Shown: piece by piece, positions 40,236-48,870 of the stretch
How positions within the stretch are numbered: position 1 is the first letter of the stretch
Layout of the letters: every line of letters starts with the position of its first letter
Assembly: GCA_019695035.1 (NCBI GenBank)
Contig: JAIBAU010000014.1
Span: 1 to 64,000, forward strand
Source: Caulobacteraceae bacterium
Lineage (GTDB): Bacteria; Pseudomonadota; Alphaproteobacteria; Caulobacterales; Caulobacteraceae
Length of the DNA: 64,000 nt
Direction: 5' to 3'
The notes under the pieces: generated by a model
What the model was told of the DNA's origin: nothing
The model's database searches: none
What the model saw: only the letters and a program-made list of their open reading frames with translations
Program-made: the position numbers and the translations under genes

Positions 40236-41621
40236 TTAGCCGGCGGCGACGGCCGACTTGCGCTGGATCGCCATCAGCCAGAGCAGCAGCAGGATCGAGG
40301 GCACGCCGATCAGGCCGGCGCCGACGAAGAAGATGGAATAGCTCTCATACAGACTGTGCCCCTGCGCCTGGATCCCCTCGACCACAGCCCCCGAGAAGCC
40401 CTTCAGGAACTTGCCGACCAGGGCGTAGGTCGAGCTCAGCAAGGCATACTGGGTGGCGGTGTAGCCGGCGCTGGTGAGCGTGGACATGTAGGTGACGAGG
40501 GCCACGCCCGCGATCGAGACGCCGAAGTTGTCGAACATCATCACTGGGCTGAACACGGCGATATTTCCCGGAAACAGGGGCAGCAAGGCAAAGCTGGCCA
40601 CGGCCAGTCCCTGTGCGACGCCGCCGATGATCAATCCCTTCATGGGACCGACGCGGGCCACGATCATGCCGCCCACCGCTATGCCCAGAAGCGAGCCGGC
40701 GAGGCCGAAGCTCGTGCGGACGCCTGCGACGACATCCTTTGACAGGCCCAGGTCGACGTAGAGTGGCGTGGCCATGGGTCCCATGACGAATTCGGGCAGG
40801 CGGTAGAGGCTGATGAACACGAGCATCAGCAATCCGACCCAGGCATAGGTTTTGGCGAACTCGAGAAATGGACCCACCACCGCGTCGAAGAAGCCGGCAG
40901 GCGTCCAGATCGGCTTGGCCGGCGGGGCGCCCGCCACGATCGCCGCCTCACTGCGGGTCGGTTCGAACGCCTTGAACGTCGCCCACAGGCCGACACCCAT
41001 GAGCACGGCCATGAATCCATAGGAGATCGGCCAGCCCATGTGATTGGCGACCAGGAGGATTACGGCGTCCGAGACGATGATCGCGATGCGGTAGCCCAAC
41101 TGGTAGGCGCTTGACAGCATGCCCAGTTCTTCACCGCTCTCGGCCGCCTCGATCCGCCAGGCGTCGACGACGATGTCCTGCGTCGCGGAGGCGAAGGCGA
41201 CCACGAGCGCGGCCGCGCCCATGGGCAACAGCCCCCCGGCAGGCGTGATCAAGGCCATGGCGATGAGGCCGAGGGCGATTACCAGCTGTGAGAGGACCAT
41301 CCATCCGCGGCGGCGGCCCAGCATCGCGCCGAGCACTGGAGCGTCCAGCTTGTCGATCAGCGGCGCCCAGAGGAACTTGAAGGAGTAGGCGAAGCCGACC
41401 CAGGAAAGGAACCCGATGGCCTTGAGGCTGGTGCCTTCGTCACGGAGCCAGTAGCCGAACGTTCCTGCGGTCAGGAGGAAGGGCAGGCCGGACGAAAAGC
41501 CCAGGGCCAGCATGACCGCCACCTTGGGCTTGCCAAGGGAACGGAAGACGTCGCCCATGCCAGGCTTCTTCTTGACCGGAGCGGCGGCGGCTTCGGTTCC
41601 GGCTTCCGTCTTGTTGCTCAC
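40236..41621 (-). CDS. ampG: Muropeptide permease AmpG (MFS)
   Basis: AmpG imports GlcNAc-anhydroMurNAc muropeptides for peptidoglycan recycling. The 461-residue chain has about 12-14 transmembrane segments and AmpG motifs (ALGFSSGLPFLLTAGTFGYW near residue 40, DKLDAPVLGAMLGRRRGW, ATQDIVVDAWRIE). I start it at GTG 41621 because GGGGAG lies 8 bases upstream; the TTG at 41654 would add a non-conserved leader. It lies directly after the hybrid kinase on the same strand, an adjacency I recall for ampG/shkA of Caulobacter crescentus. Confidence 0.9.
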   Translation of the reverse strand: MSNKTEAGTEAAAAPVKKKPGMGDVFRSLGKPKVAVMLALGFSSGLPFLLTAGTFGYWLRDEGTSLKAIGFLSWVGFAYSFKFLWAPLIDKLDAPVLGAMLGRRRGWMVLSQLVIALGLIAMALITPAGGLLPMGAAALVVAFASATQDIVVDAWRIEAAESGEELGMLSSAYQLGYRIAIIVSDAVILLVANHMGWPISYGFMAVLMGVGLWATFKAFEPTRSEAAIVAGAPPAKPIWTPAGFFDAVVGPFLEFAKTYAWVGLLMLVFISLYRLPEFVMGPMATPLYVDLGLSKDVVAGVRTSFGLAGSLLGIAVGGMIVARVGPMKGLIIGGVAQGLAVASFALLPLFPGNIAVFSPVMMFDNFGVSIAGVALVTYMSTLTSAGYTATQYALLSSTYALVGKFLKGFSGAVVEGIQAQGHSLYESYSIFFVGAGLIGVPSILLLLWLMAIQRKSAVAAG

Positions 41622-41655
41622 AGGCGTCTCCCCGGGACGCCCCCCGGCGTCCAAA

Positions 41656-43179
41656 TCAGGAGGCCAGCTTTACCCGGCTGTCCCGGTTCGTCCAGCGAAT
41701 GAGCGCCGCCCGCAGCGCAGCGGGCTCCAACGGTTTCGTGAGGAAGGCGTTCATGCCCGCCTCCAGGCACTCTCGACGGTCGCTCTCGAAGCTGTTGGCG
41801 GTGAGGGCGATGATCGGCGTAGCGTCTTCCCTCGCGCGCAACGCCCGCGCCGTCGCCGGTCCATCCATGCCGGGCATGCGCATGTCCATCAGCACGAGGT
41901 CGTAGCGACTGTGGGCCAGGGCGGCCAAGGCCTCTTCGCCCGTGCCGGCCAGCTCGACCGTGCAGCCCTCGCGCTTCAGAAGCGTCTGCACCAGCAGGGC
42001 GTTGACCGGATTGTCCTCGGCCAACAGCACCCGAACGCCCGCCACGCCGGCGTTGGCGACCCGCTCGTCTTCGGTGCGGGGCCCGGTCTGAGCGGGGGCG
42101 CCCGGCGCAATGGCCAGGGTCCGCTCGGCGAGCGAACACCGGCGCAGCGGCTTGATCAGATAGCCGAGGTAGCCAGCGCCGCGGTACTTTTCGATCAAGT
42201 GCCGCTCCTCAGGTTTGAGCAGCACAAGCGCCTTTCGTCCCCGGGGCTTCAGCACCAGGGACTTGCCGTCGGCGGCGAAGGCGTGGTCGACGAGCACCGG
42301 CGCATCCTCCGATGCGGCCGACAGGGCGGCTTCGACCGAGGGCGCGGCCCACACCTGGCCGCCGGCCGCGGCGATCTGGGCCGCAGCGGCTTCCAGCACC
42401 TGGGGCGACGGTGAAGCGACCGCGACCGACACGTCCTCAAGGGGTTGGGCGCGGGCCGTGGCGCCTGTGGTCGAGAACTGGGCCTCGAACCAGAAGGTCG
42501 CGCCCTCCCCGGGAACCGACTCGACGCCCACCTTGCCGTCCATGGCCTCCACGAGGCGCTTGACCACCGCCAGGCCGAGGCCTGCGCCGCCGTACCGCGT
42601 GGCGTGGTGTGGATCGGCGTGACCGAACTCCTCGAAGATGCGCTCGCGCGCGTCCAGGGGCACGCCGGGTCCAGTGTCGCTGACGGTGAAACGGACGCGC
42701 GAGCGCGAGCCGCGATTCGCGGCGGCCGCCCGGATCAGGACCCCGCCCGCGTCCGTGAACTTCACAGCGTTTCCGGCGAGGTTGAAGAGTATCTGTCGCA
42801 GGCGCCCCTCGTCGGCGACGATTTCGGGAACCGAGGCGTCGACAGCCCAGGCGATCTCGATGCCTTTTTCGTGGGCCCGCGGCGAAAGCAGCTCAGCCAC
42901 CCCCTGAACCAGCATCTCGACGTCGACGGGGGCCGTCTCAAGCTCAACCTTTCCCGCCTCGATTCGGGCGAAGTCGAGGAGGTCGTTGACCAGACCGAGC
43001 ATGTGTTCGGCGGAAGCGCGGGCGGACTGGACATAGGCCTTCTGGGCCCCGTCCATCCGAGTTCGGGCCAGCAGACCCAACATGCCGATCACCCCGTTGA
43101 GGGGTGTGCGCATCTCGTGACTCATCAGCCGCAGAAACTCTTCCCGCGCTTTCAGCCGATGCTTCTCGTCCTCACTCAT
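41656..43179 (-). CDS. shkA: Soluble hybrid histidine kinase, ShkA-like
   Basis: The 507-residue protein begins with DHp (phosphoacceptor His21 in SHEMRTPLNG), then an HATPase domain (N-box Asn137, GGAGLGLA near 197). A degenerate receiver lies near residues 248-358, and a complete C-terminal receiver has Asp432 in MDMRMPG and Lys482. No sensory or transmembrane region precedes. The pseudo-receiver keeps Arg326, Tyr340, Ile342 and Pro344, spaced as I recall for the c-di-GMP-binding residues of Caulobacter ShkA, and the linker has a DER triplet. I infer a ShkA-type kinase acting on a ShpA/TacA pathway with sigma-54; those partners are not here. Confidence 0.75.
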   Translation of the reverse strand: MSEDEKHRLKAREEFLRLMSHEMRTPLNGVIGMLGLLARTRMDGAQKAYVQSARASAEHMLGLVNDLLDFARIEAGKVELETAPVDVEMLVQGVAELLSPRAHEKGIEIAWAVDASVPEIVADEGRLRQILFNLAGNAVKFTDAGGVLIRAAAANRGSRSRVRFTVSDTGPGVPLDARERIFEEFGHADPHHATRYGGAGLGLAVVKRLVEAMDGKVGVESVPGEGATFWFEAQFSTTGATARAQPLEDVSVAVASPSPQVLEAAAAQIAAAGGQVWAAPSVEAALSAASEDAPVLVDHAFAADGKSLVLKPRGRKALVLLKPEERHLIEKYRGAGYLGYLIKPLRRCSLAERTLAIAPGAPAQTGPRTEDERVANAGVAGVRVLLAEDNPVNALLVQTLLKREGCTVELAGTGEEALAALAHSRYDLVLMDMRMPGMDGPATARALRAREDATPIIALTANSFESDRRECLEAGMNAFLTKPLEPAALRAALIRWTNRDSRVKLAS

Positions 43180-43271
43180 GACCCGACGACCCGAATCCCA
43201 GACCGAAACAGGCCTTCACAGTGCCGCGCCGTTCGTTAACGGGTGATGTGCGAGCGCGGCTGTGGACCGCC

Positions 43272-44825
43272 TTAAGCCTCCGCCCGCAGGCGTGCGGCCG
43301 GCGAGGTCGGCTCGAGCGCCGAACGGCGGTGAATCAGGGCTTCGGCGATATGGCGGCGCAGGACGCCGGGGGAGGCTTCGAGGTCGGCGATGGTGCGGGC
43401 CAGACGCAGGGTGCGGGTCCAGCCACGGGCGGTGAGGCCGCCCCGCTCGGCGGCCTTTTGGAGCAGGGCGTGGCCAGCCTGATCGGGAGCGGCGATCTTT
43501 TCGAGCGCGGCGCCGGACGCGGTTGCGTTCAGCGCCGCGCTGGGCGGCAGATCAGCGGCGTCGGCGCGCTGAGCCTGGATATCCCGCGCCGCTGCGACGC
43601 GGGCGGCGGCCTCAGCAGTCCCTTCGGTGGGCGGTGGAAGGGCGAGATCCGCGGGCGTCACAGGCGGCGCTTCGACCTGCAGATCGATCCGGTCGAACAG
43701 GGGCCCGGATATGCGGCCCTGATAGTCCATCTGGCAGCGGGGAGCCTTACCGCAGGCCCCGCGGCCCGGTCCGCCCAGACCGCAGCGGCAGGGGTTCATG
43801 GCGGCGATCAGCTGCACCCGCGCGGGATAGCGGACGTGGTGATTGGCCCGGGCGACTACCACCTCGCCGGTCTCCAGCGGCTGGCGCAGGCTGTCCAGAA
43901 CCTGGGGTGGGAATTCCGGAAGCTCATCAAGAAACAGGACGCCGTTGTGGGCGAGCGACACCTCGCCCGGCCTGGCGCGCACGCCGCCGCCGACCAGAGC
44001 CGCCATGGAAGCGGAGTGATGGGGCGCCCGGAAGGGTCGGGCGCGGGTCAGCTCACCCCGTGCGATCAGGCCCGCCATGGACCAGACCATGGACGTCTCG
44101 AGCAGCTCGCGCGTAGACAGGGGCGGCAGCAGGCTTGGAAGGCGTTCGGCCATCATGGACTTGCCCGAGCCCGGCGGGCCGACGAACAGGAGGTTGTGGC
44201 CGCCCGCGGCGGCAATCTCGAGCGATCGCTTCGCCTGCTCCTGCCCCTTGACTTCCTTCAGATCGAGGAGAGACCCCGGAGCGGTGATCGGTCCGGGCTG
44301 CGGCGGGCTCATGATCTGAACGCCCCGGAAGTGATTGACCAGCGAGATCAAGGAGCGCGGCGCGAGGATGGCCATGTCGCCGGCCCAGGCGGCCTCAGGC
44401 CCGTTCGCTTCGGGACAGATGAGGCCGAGCCCCATGCCGTTGGCCGCCACCGCCGCGGGGAGAGCGCCCGGCACGGGCGCCACGGTCCCGTCGAAGCGCA
44501 GCTCGCCCACTGCGGCCCACCCGGCCAAGGCGTCCTGCGGGATCACGCCCATGGCCGCCATCATGGCGAGGGCTATGGGGAGGTCGTAGTGACTGCCCTC
44601 CTTCGGCAGATCCGCGGGCGCCAGGTTGGCGACAATGCGCATGGCCGGCAGCGCCAGGCCCAGGCCTACGAACGCTCCGCGCACCCGTTCCCGGCTTTCC
44701 GCCACGGCCTTGTCCGCCAGTCCCACGATGTGGAAGGCGGGGGTCGATTGCGTCCAGGCGACCTCGACGTCGACGCGACGCGCCTCAACGCCCTGAAACG
44801 CCACCGTAACGACCTGCCCGGGCAT
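43272..44825 (-). CDS. comM: ComM/YifB family AAA+ ATPase
   Basis: The 517-residue protein has an N-terminal ChlI-type domain, a Mg-chelatase-like AAA+ module (Walker A GPPGSGKSMMAERLP near residue 220, sensor FLDELPEF) and a C-terminal Mg-chelatase C domain with a Cys cluster (PCRCGLGGPGRGACG). ComM is a helicase that extends recombination in natural transformation. A consensus LexA box (44883-44897) next to the -35 element indicates damage-inducible expression. Confidence 0.92.
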   Translation of the reverse strand: MPGQVVTVAFQGVEARRVDVEVAWTQSTPAFHIVGLADKAVAESRERVRGAFVGLGLALPAMRIVANLAPADLPKEGSHYDLPIALAMMAAMGVIPQDALAGWAAVGELRFDGTVAPVPGALPAAVAANGMGLGLICPEANGPEAAWAGDMAILAPRSLISLVNHFRGVQIMSPPQPGPITAPGSLLDLKEVKGQEQAKRSLEIAAAGGHNLLFVGPPGSGKSMMAERLPSLLPPLSTRELLETSMVWSMAGLIARGELTRARPFRAPHHSASMAALVGGGVRARPGEVSLAHNGVLFLDELPEFPPQVLDSLRQPLETGEVVVARANHHVRYPARVQLIAAMNPCRCGLGGPGRGACGKAPRCQMDYQGRISGPLFDRIDLQVEAPPVTPADLALPPPTEGTAEAAARVAAARDIQAQRADAADLPPSAALNATASGAALEKIAAPDQAGHALLQKAAERGGLTARGWTRTLRLARTIADLEASPGVLRRHIAEALIHRRSALEPTSPAARLRAEA

Positions 44826-44853
44826 GCGCGGACCCTGCTGAACCTTGGCCGCG

Positions 44854-44882
44854 ACACAATCAGAACGCGGTTATGTCGTCAA
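44854..44882 (-). promoter_or_regulatory. Candidate promoter of comM
   Basis: On the minus strand TTGACG (44882-44877) and TTGTGT (44859-44854) lie 17 bases apart. The -35 is good and the -10 poor. The LexA box abuts the -35, a typical repressor arrangement. Confidence 0.45.
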
Positions 44883-44897
44883 GAACAAAAACAGAAC
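44883..44897 (-). promoter_or_regulatory. LexA/SOS box upstream of comM
   Basis: On the minus strand the sequence is GTTC-TGTTTTT-GTTC, a perfect match to the alphaproteobacterial SOS consensus GTTC-N7-GTTC. It lies 58 bp upstream of the comM start and abuts the -35 hexamer. Confidence 0.75.
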
Positions 44898-44960
44898 ACA
44901 GGCCGGGGCGCGCCGGGGCGGCGCTTTAGATAGCCCGGCAGTACGCTGCCCTCCCCGACC

Positions 44961-45527
44961 CTAGTTCATGGCGCCCTGGAGCGCCGCGAAGTACCAGACC
45001 CACATGACCAGGATGACGAGGATCGCCGCGGATTGAACCCGGCGGCTGGGGGAGAGAGCAGCAGCGATGCTGGCCACAAGCGTAGGCCAGGTCGCCCAGT
45101 TCGAGGCGATCCAGTTCTCGCTCCCCGATCCGTAGAGGAAAACCGTGCCGATGGTGAACGCGCAGTCCACGGCGAACAGCGCGGCGTATTTGCGGCCCTC
45201 TTCCTGATGGTACGCTCGCAGGTCGACCGGGCCATTCTCGGGGATCGGTGCGCTCACCATCCGCGCCAGCACATAGAGCAGGCAGGCCACGAAGAAGAAC
45301 ACCAGCACGGTCAGCATCGGCCAATGCGCCTCGGTCCTCAGGTCCCAAAGGCTCAGCCACCAGGCGATGATCGTCAGCAGGATATTTAACATCCAGCCGG
45401 CATTGAGCCAGGAAAAGCGGAGTCGCTTCCCGGCGCGGATCATATCGCCGACGGTGGAGAGTATCTGGGCGACCCCGAGCGCGTAGACGAACGAGTACAG
45501 CGTCATGACGAAGTCGAACGCGCGCAT
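44961..45527 (-). CDS. Hypothetical multi-pass membrane protein
   Basis: The 188-residue protein has five or six hydrophobic segments (near residues 10-25, 43-65, 70-95, 115-133, 145-160, 165-183) and a charged cytosolic loop VDLRAYHQEEGRKYAAL. I recognise no family. MarC lies upstream in the same orientation, 9 bp away, so they are probably co-transcribed. The ATG at 45527 has an AGGAGA-type ribosome-binding site. Confidence 0.7.
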   Translation of the reverse strand: MRAFDFVMTLYSFVYALGVAQILSTVGDMIRAGKRLRFSWLNAGWMLNILLTIIAWWLSLWDLRTEAHWPMLTVLVFFFVACLLYVLARMVSAPIPENGPVDLRAYHQEEGRKYAALFAVDCAFTIGTVFLYGSGSENWIASNWATWPTLVASIAAALSPSRRVQSAAILVILVMWVWYFAALQGAMN

Positions 45528-45536
45528 GGCTGTCTC

Positions 45537-46274
45537 CTAGTGCGCCGCCGGATTGGCTATGCTCGACCGAATGAAGCCGTAGGTGGTCTCGCCGAGGCCC
45601 GAGATGATGAACTGCACCGCCAGCGCGCACAGGATCAGACCCAGCACCCGCACAACGATGGCCATTCCCACTTTGCCGAGCAGCTTCGAGATCGGGCCGG
45701 TGAGCATGAAGGCGGCCATGATCGCGGCCCCGGTGGCGGCGATTGCACCGAGGCCGACAGCCATTCCGCTTGGTCCCAGCCGGGTCGCGTCGCCGGCCTG
45801 GATGATGACAGCGGAAATGGCGCCCGGCCCGATCAGAAGGGGCATGCCAAACGGCACGATCAGGCGCTCGAAGCGCTTCCTGGCATAGGCGCGGGTGAGT
45901 TCGCGGGTATGGGCCCGGGTGTCGCCCGGCTCCACCCCTTCCATCGAGGGCGGCGGCGCGACCTCTTCGGGATCGGCGAAATGGGCCATGAAGTCGGAGC
46001 GCGTCATGTCCAGGCCCAGCATGAACAGCAGCACGCCGCCGGCGATGCGGAAGGCGGGCAGGGTGATGCCGAAGAAGTCCAGCAAGGCCAGGCCGGTCAG
46101 GTAGAAGAAGCCCATGAAGCCGGCCGCGAAGAGCGCGATGTAGAGCGCGATCGTGCGCCGCTGGGCCGGTGTCGCCGACGCGGTCGCCGCGGCGAAGATC
46201 GGAATGTTGCCGATCGGGTCGGTCAGGGCGAATAGCGCCACGAAGAAGTTGACGCCCAGCTCCAGCAGGTTCAT
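45537..46274 (-). CDS. MarC family inner-membrane protein
   Basis: The 245-residue protein matches the MarC/UPF0056 family, with six membrane helices and hallmark ALTDPIGNIPIFAA near residue 16 and PLLIGPGAISAVII near residue 130. The E. coli name MarC was linked to antibiotic resistance, but no transport function is proven. The central loop (residues 80-110) is acidic and longer than usual. The hypothetical membrane gene follows closely. Confidence 0.9.
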   Translation of the reverse strand: MNLLELGVNFFVALFALTDPIGNIPIFAAATASATPAQRRTIALYIALFAAGFMGFFYLTGLALLDFFGITLPAFRIAGGVLLFMLGLDMTRSDFMAHFADPEEVAPPPSMEGVEPGDTRAHTRELTRAYARKRFERLIVPFGMPLLIGPGAISAVIIQAGDATRLGPSGMAVGLGAIAATGAAIMAAFMLTGPISKLLGKVGMAIVVRVLGLILCALAVQFIISGLGETTYGFIRSSIANPAAH

Positions 46275-46359
46275 TTCGGCCCCTTAGCCCCAATCGAACG
46301 CGTCGCCGCGCGGCTTAACCCTAGCCGTCGCGCGCCTGCCTGCAACCTCGGAGACTGCA

Positions 46360-47073
46360 ATGTCGGCTGACCCGCGCCTCATCGTCGCCCTCGACTACCC
46401 CGACGTAGGATCGGCGCGGCGGCTGGTGGACAGCCTCGGCGACGCCGTCAACTTCTACAAGGTGGGACTGACCCTGATGGCCAACGGCGGGCTGGGCCTG
46501 GCGGCGGATCTGACGGGCGAGGGCCGCCAGGTCTTCCAGGACTGGAAGTTGCACGACATCGGCGCCCAGGTGGAGGGCGCCGCACGCGCCATCACCACGG
46601 GCGCGGCCGCCGACCTGCTCACCGTGCATGCCGAGCCGCAGGTGATGACGGCGGCCGTCAGGGGGCGCGGACCGGGGGTCGCCCCGCGAATCCTGGGGGT
46701 CACCGTCATGACCAGCCTGTCCGACAGCGACCTGTTCGAGATGGGTTATGGCTTTGCCGCTGCGGAGCTTGTCGAGCGCCGGGTTCGCCAGGCTATCGCC
46801 TGTGGTGTCGACGGTGTGGTCGCCAGTCCGCTCGAGGCGGCCCGCGTTCGTGAAATCGCTGACGAAGCCGGCCGCACCCCTGACGATTTCCTGATCGTGA
46901 CCCCCGGCGTGCGGCCTGCGGGAGCGGGGGTCGACGACCAGCAGCGTACGGCTACGCCCGCGGGCGCCCTGAAGGCGGGGGCGACCCATCTGGTGGTGGG
47001 TCGGCCGATAACCGCCGCGCCGGACCCGCGGGCCGCCGCCCTGGCCATCCTGGAGGAGATGGGCGAGGCCTGA
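46360..47073 (+). CDS. pyrF: Orotidine 5'-phosphate decarboxylase PyrF
   Basis: PyrF makes UMP, the last step of pyrimidine synthesis. The catalytic charged tetrad lies in VALDYPDV, FYKVGLTL and QDWKLHDIG; the phosphate-binding motif is VVGRPITAA near the end. At 237 residues it is a normal bacterial length. The gene is divergent from marC, with 85 bp between. Confidence 0.95.
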   Translation: MSADPRLIVALDYPDVGSARRLVDSLGDAVNFYKVGLTLMANGGLGLAADLTGEGRQVFQDWKLHDIGAQVEGAARAITTGAAADLLTVHAEPQVMTAAVRGRGPGVAPRILGVTVMTSLSDSDLFEMGYGFAAAELVERRVRQAIACGVDGVVASPLEAARVREIADEAGRTPDDFLIVTPGVRPAGAGVDDQQRTATPAGALKAGATHLVVGRPITAAPDPRAAALAILEEMGEA

Positions 47074-47089
47074 AGGATCAGAGACGAAA

Positions 47090-47123
47090 GGGCCGGGGTC
47101 GCGCGTGCGCGTCCTCCCGGCCC
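47090..47123 (+). terminator. GC-rich hairpin after pyrF
   Basis: GGGCCGGG (47090-47097) pairs with CCCGGCCC (47116-47123) around an 18-base loop. No U-tract follows, so this is a weak terminator between pyrF and the converging gene. Confidence 0.35.
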
Positions 47124-47151
47124 CCGTCAGCCCCCCTGGCTAGCTATATCC

Positions 47152-48000
47152 CTAGTGGCGGCAGCCGCAGCTGTGGTGGCTCCCCGGCCGGCCCCGACCC
47201 CCGCGAGCACCCGCGAAGGCTCCGGCCCGGGCGCCGGCGCTGGCGGACGCCGACACGGTGGCGTAGCCCCCGCCGCCACTGGAGGCGGCGATATAGGCGC
47301 CTCCCTCGACGCCGCCGGTCAACGCCAGCTGGCTCGCGCCGTCGAGGTGCAAATCATCATTGCGCCAGGGAAACGGGCGAGGCTCGTAGCGCCGCGTGTA
47401 ACCGAAATCATCCGTCACCACCGTGGTGGACTCGGTGCGCGCCTCGGCGACGGAAAAGGCATAGAAGCGACGCTGGTAACCGAAGCGGGCCGCCTCCGCG
47501 CCGTAGCTCTGGTAATCGCCCTGCTCGACGTAGTCGTGCTGGCCGACGCCGCCCGAGCGGCTGTCATAGCGGCTTGAGTAGCCCGTTTGGCTGGCGCTGG
47601 TCGCGCCTACCACGTAACCCTGCTGCTGCTCGACCCTCACGCCCTGTTCGTCAACGCGTGCAGTCCCCTCGACATAGGCCTCCTGGCTGGTCTGGCGCTC
47701 GCGACTTGAATAGCTCTCGCCGCCGCGGACATAGCCACGGCTGTAGCTCGAGGACGTCTGGGCGCGACCCTGGTCGTAGGAGCCGCCCTGGTCCGGTCCG
47801 CCGTAGGCGTCGGCGGACGACGCCGGTTCGTCGTAGCGGGGGGAGTCCTCTGGCGCTCCGTCATAGCCCGTGACCTGGTCGTAGCCGGGAGGGAGCGTGT
47901 AGGGATCCGGCTCCGACGCGGGCGACTGAGCAGCGGCGGCTCCCGCGATCAGCAGGAGGGCGGCGGACGTCGCCGCAGGGAAAACGAGGCGGAAGGACAT
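47152..48000 (-). CDS. Hypothetical secreted Tyr/Gly/Ser-rich protein
   Basis: I start at ATG 48000, followed by a signal peptide (MSFRLVFPAATSAALLLIAG). The mature part is low-complexity, with repeated SYS/YGG/GGxYDQ patterns (residues 30-110), then a region repeating YSSRYDSR and a segment RRFYAFSVAEARTEST. The C-terminus is Ala/Gly-rich and ends SHHSCGCRH, a possible metal or disulfide tail. It looks like an envelope or matrix protein. No family recognised. Confidence 0.65.
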   Translation of the reverse strand: MSFRLVFPAATSAALLLIAGAAAAQSPASEPDPYTLPPGYDQVTGYDGAPEDSPRYDEPASSADAYGGPDQGGSYDQGRAQTSSSYSRGYVRGGESYSSRERQTSQEAYVEGTARVDEQGVRVEQQQGYVVGATSASQTGYSSRYDSRSGGVGQHDYVEQGDYQSYGAEAARFGYQRRFYAFSVAEARTESTTVVTDDFGYTRRYEPRPFPWRNDDLHLDGASQLALTGGVEGGAYIAASSGGGGYATVSASASAGARAGAFAGARGGRGRPGSHHSCGCRH

Positions 48001-48133
48001 GGCGCAACTTTCTGCCAGCGCGGCCAGGCACACGACCGCTCCCGCGCAGCCTACGCCCGGTGAGCGAGCGGCCGGACTCCTCGCACCCATGGAGGGAGCG
48101 GCGTCGCCAAGGTTCGCGTAACCAGCGTGACGC

Positions 48134-48820
48134 TTACGGCTGCAGCCGGTATCCGCCTGCTTCCGTCACCAGCAACCGGGCATTGGCCGGATCGGGTTCG
48201 ATCTTCTGGCGCAGACGATAAACGTGCGTTTCCAGGGTGTGAGTGGTGACTCCGGCGTTGTAGCCCCAGACCTCGGTCAAGAGCTCTTCGCGCGACACCG
48301 GGTGGGCGCCCGAGCGATAGAGATACTTGAGGATATTGGTTTCCTTCTCGGTCAAGCGAATCTTCTTGCCTGAGCCGTTGAGCAGGACCTTGCCGGCCGG
48401 ACGGAATTCGTAAGGGCCGATGCGGAACACCGCATCCTCGGACTGCTCGTGGCTGCGCAGATGGGCTCGGATGCGCGCCAGCAGCACGGCGAACCGAAAG
48501 GGCTTGGTGACATAATCATTCGCGCCGGCGTCCAGGCCCAGGACCGTATCCGCGTCGGTGTCCGCGCCCGTCAACATCATCACCGGGGTGCGCACGCCGT
48601 CCTTCCGCAGAAGTCTGCAGGCTTCGCGCCCGTCCATGTCCGGCAGGTCGACATCCAGCAGGATCAGGTCCGCTCGCGACTCCCGGGCCATGCGCAGGCC
48701 CTCGCCGGCGGTGGCGGCTTGGGCCGCCCGGAACTCCTCGTGCAGTTCCAGCTGTTCAGCGAGCGCCTCTCTGAGGTCGGTGTCGTCGTCGACGATGAGG
48801 ATGGTTTTGGGTTGCGCCAT
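48134..48820 (-). CDS. cenR: OmpR-type response regulator, probable CenR
   Basis: The 228-residue protein has a receiver domain (IVDDDTD, phosphoacceptor Asp in LILLDVDLPDMDG near residue 53, Lys in YVTKPFR) and a winged-helix DNA-binding domain (HTLETHVYRLRQKIE). I started at ATG 48820. Position near leuS and parAB agrees with my recollection of cenR in Caulobacter, an essential regulator of the cell envelope with kinase CenK. No kinase gene is adjacent, so orthology needs checking. Confidence 0.75.
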   Translation of the reverse strand: MAQPKTILIVDDDTDLREALAEQLELHEEFRAAQAATAGEGLRMARESRADLILLDVDLPDMDGREACRLLRKDGVRTPVMMLTGADTDADTVLGLDAGANDYVTKPFRFAVLLARIRAHLRSHEQSEDAVFRIGPYEFRPAGKVLLNGSGKKIRLTEKETNILKYLYRSGAHPVSREELLTEVWGYNAGVTTHTLETHVYRLRQKIEPDPANARLLVTEAGGYRLQP

Positions 48821-48870
48821 GGTCCCCGAACATGCACCGCTCCGCGACGGGCGCAAAGCGGAGCCTTGAA

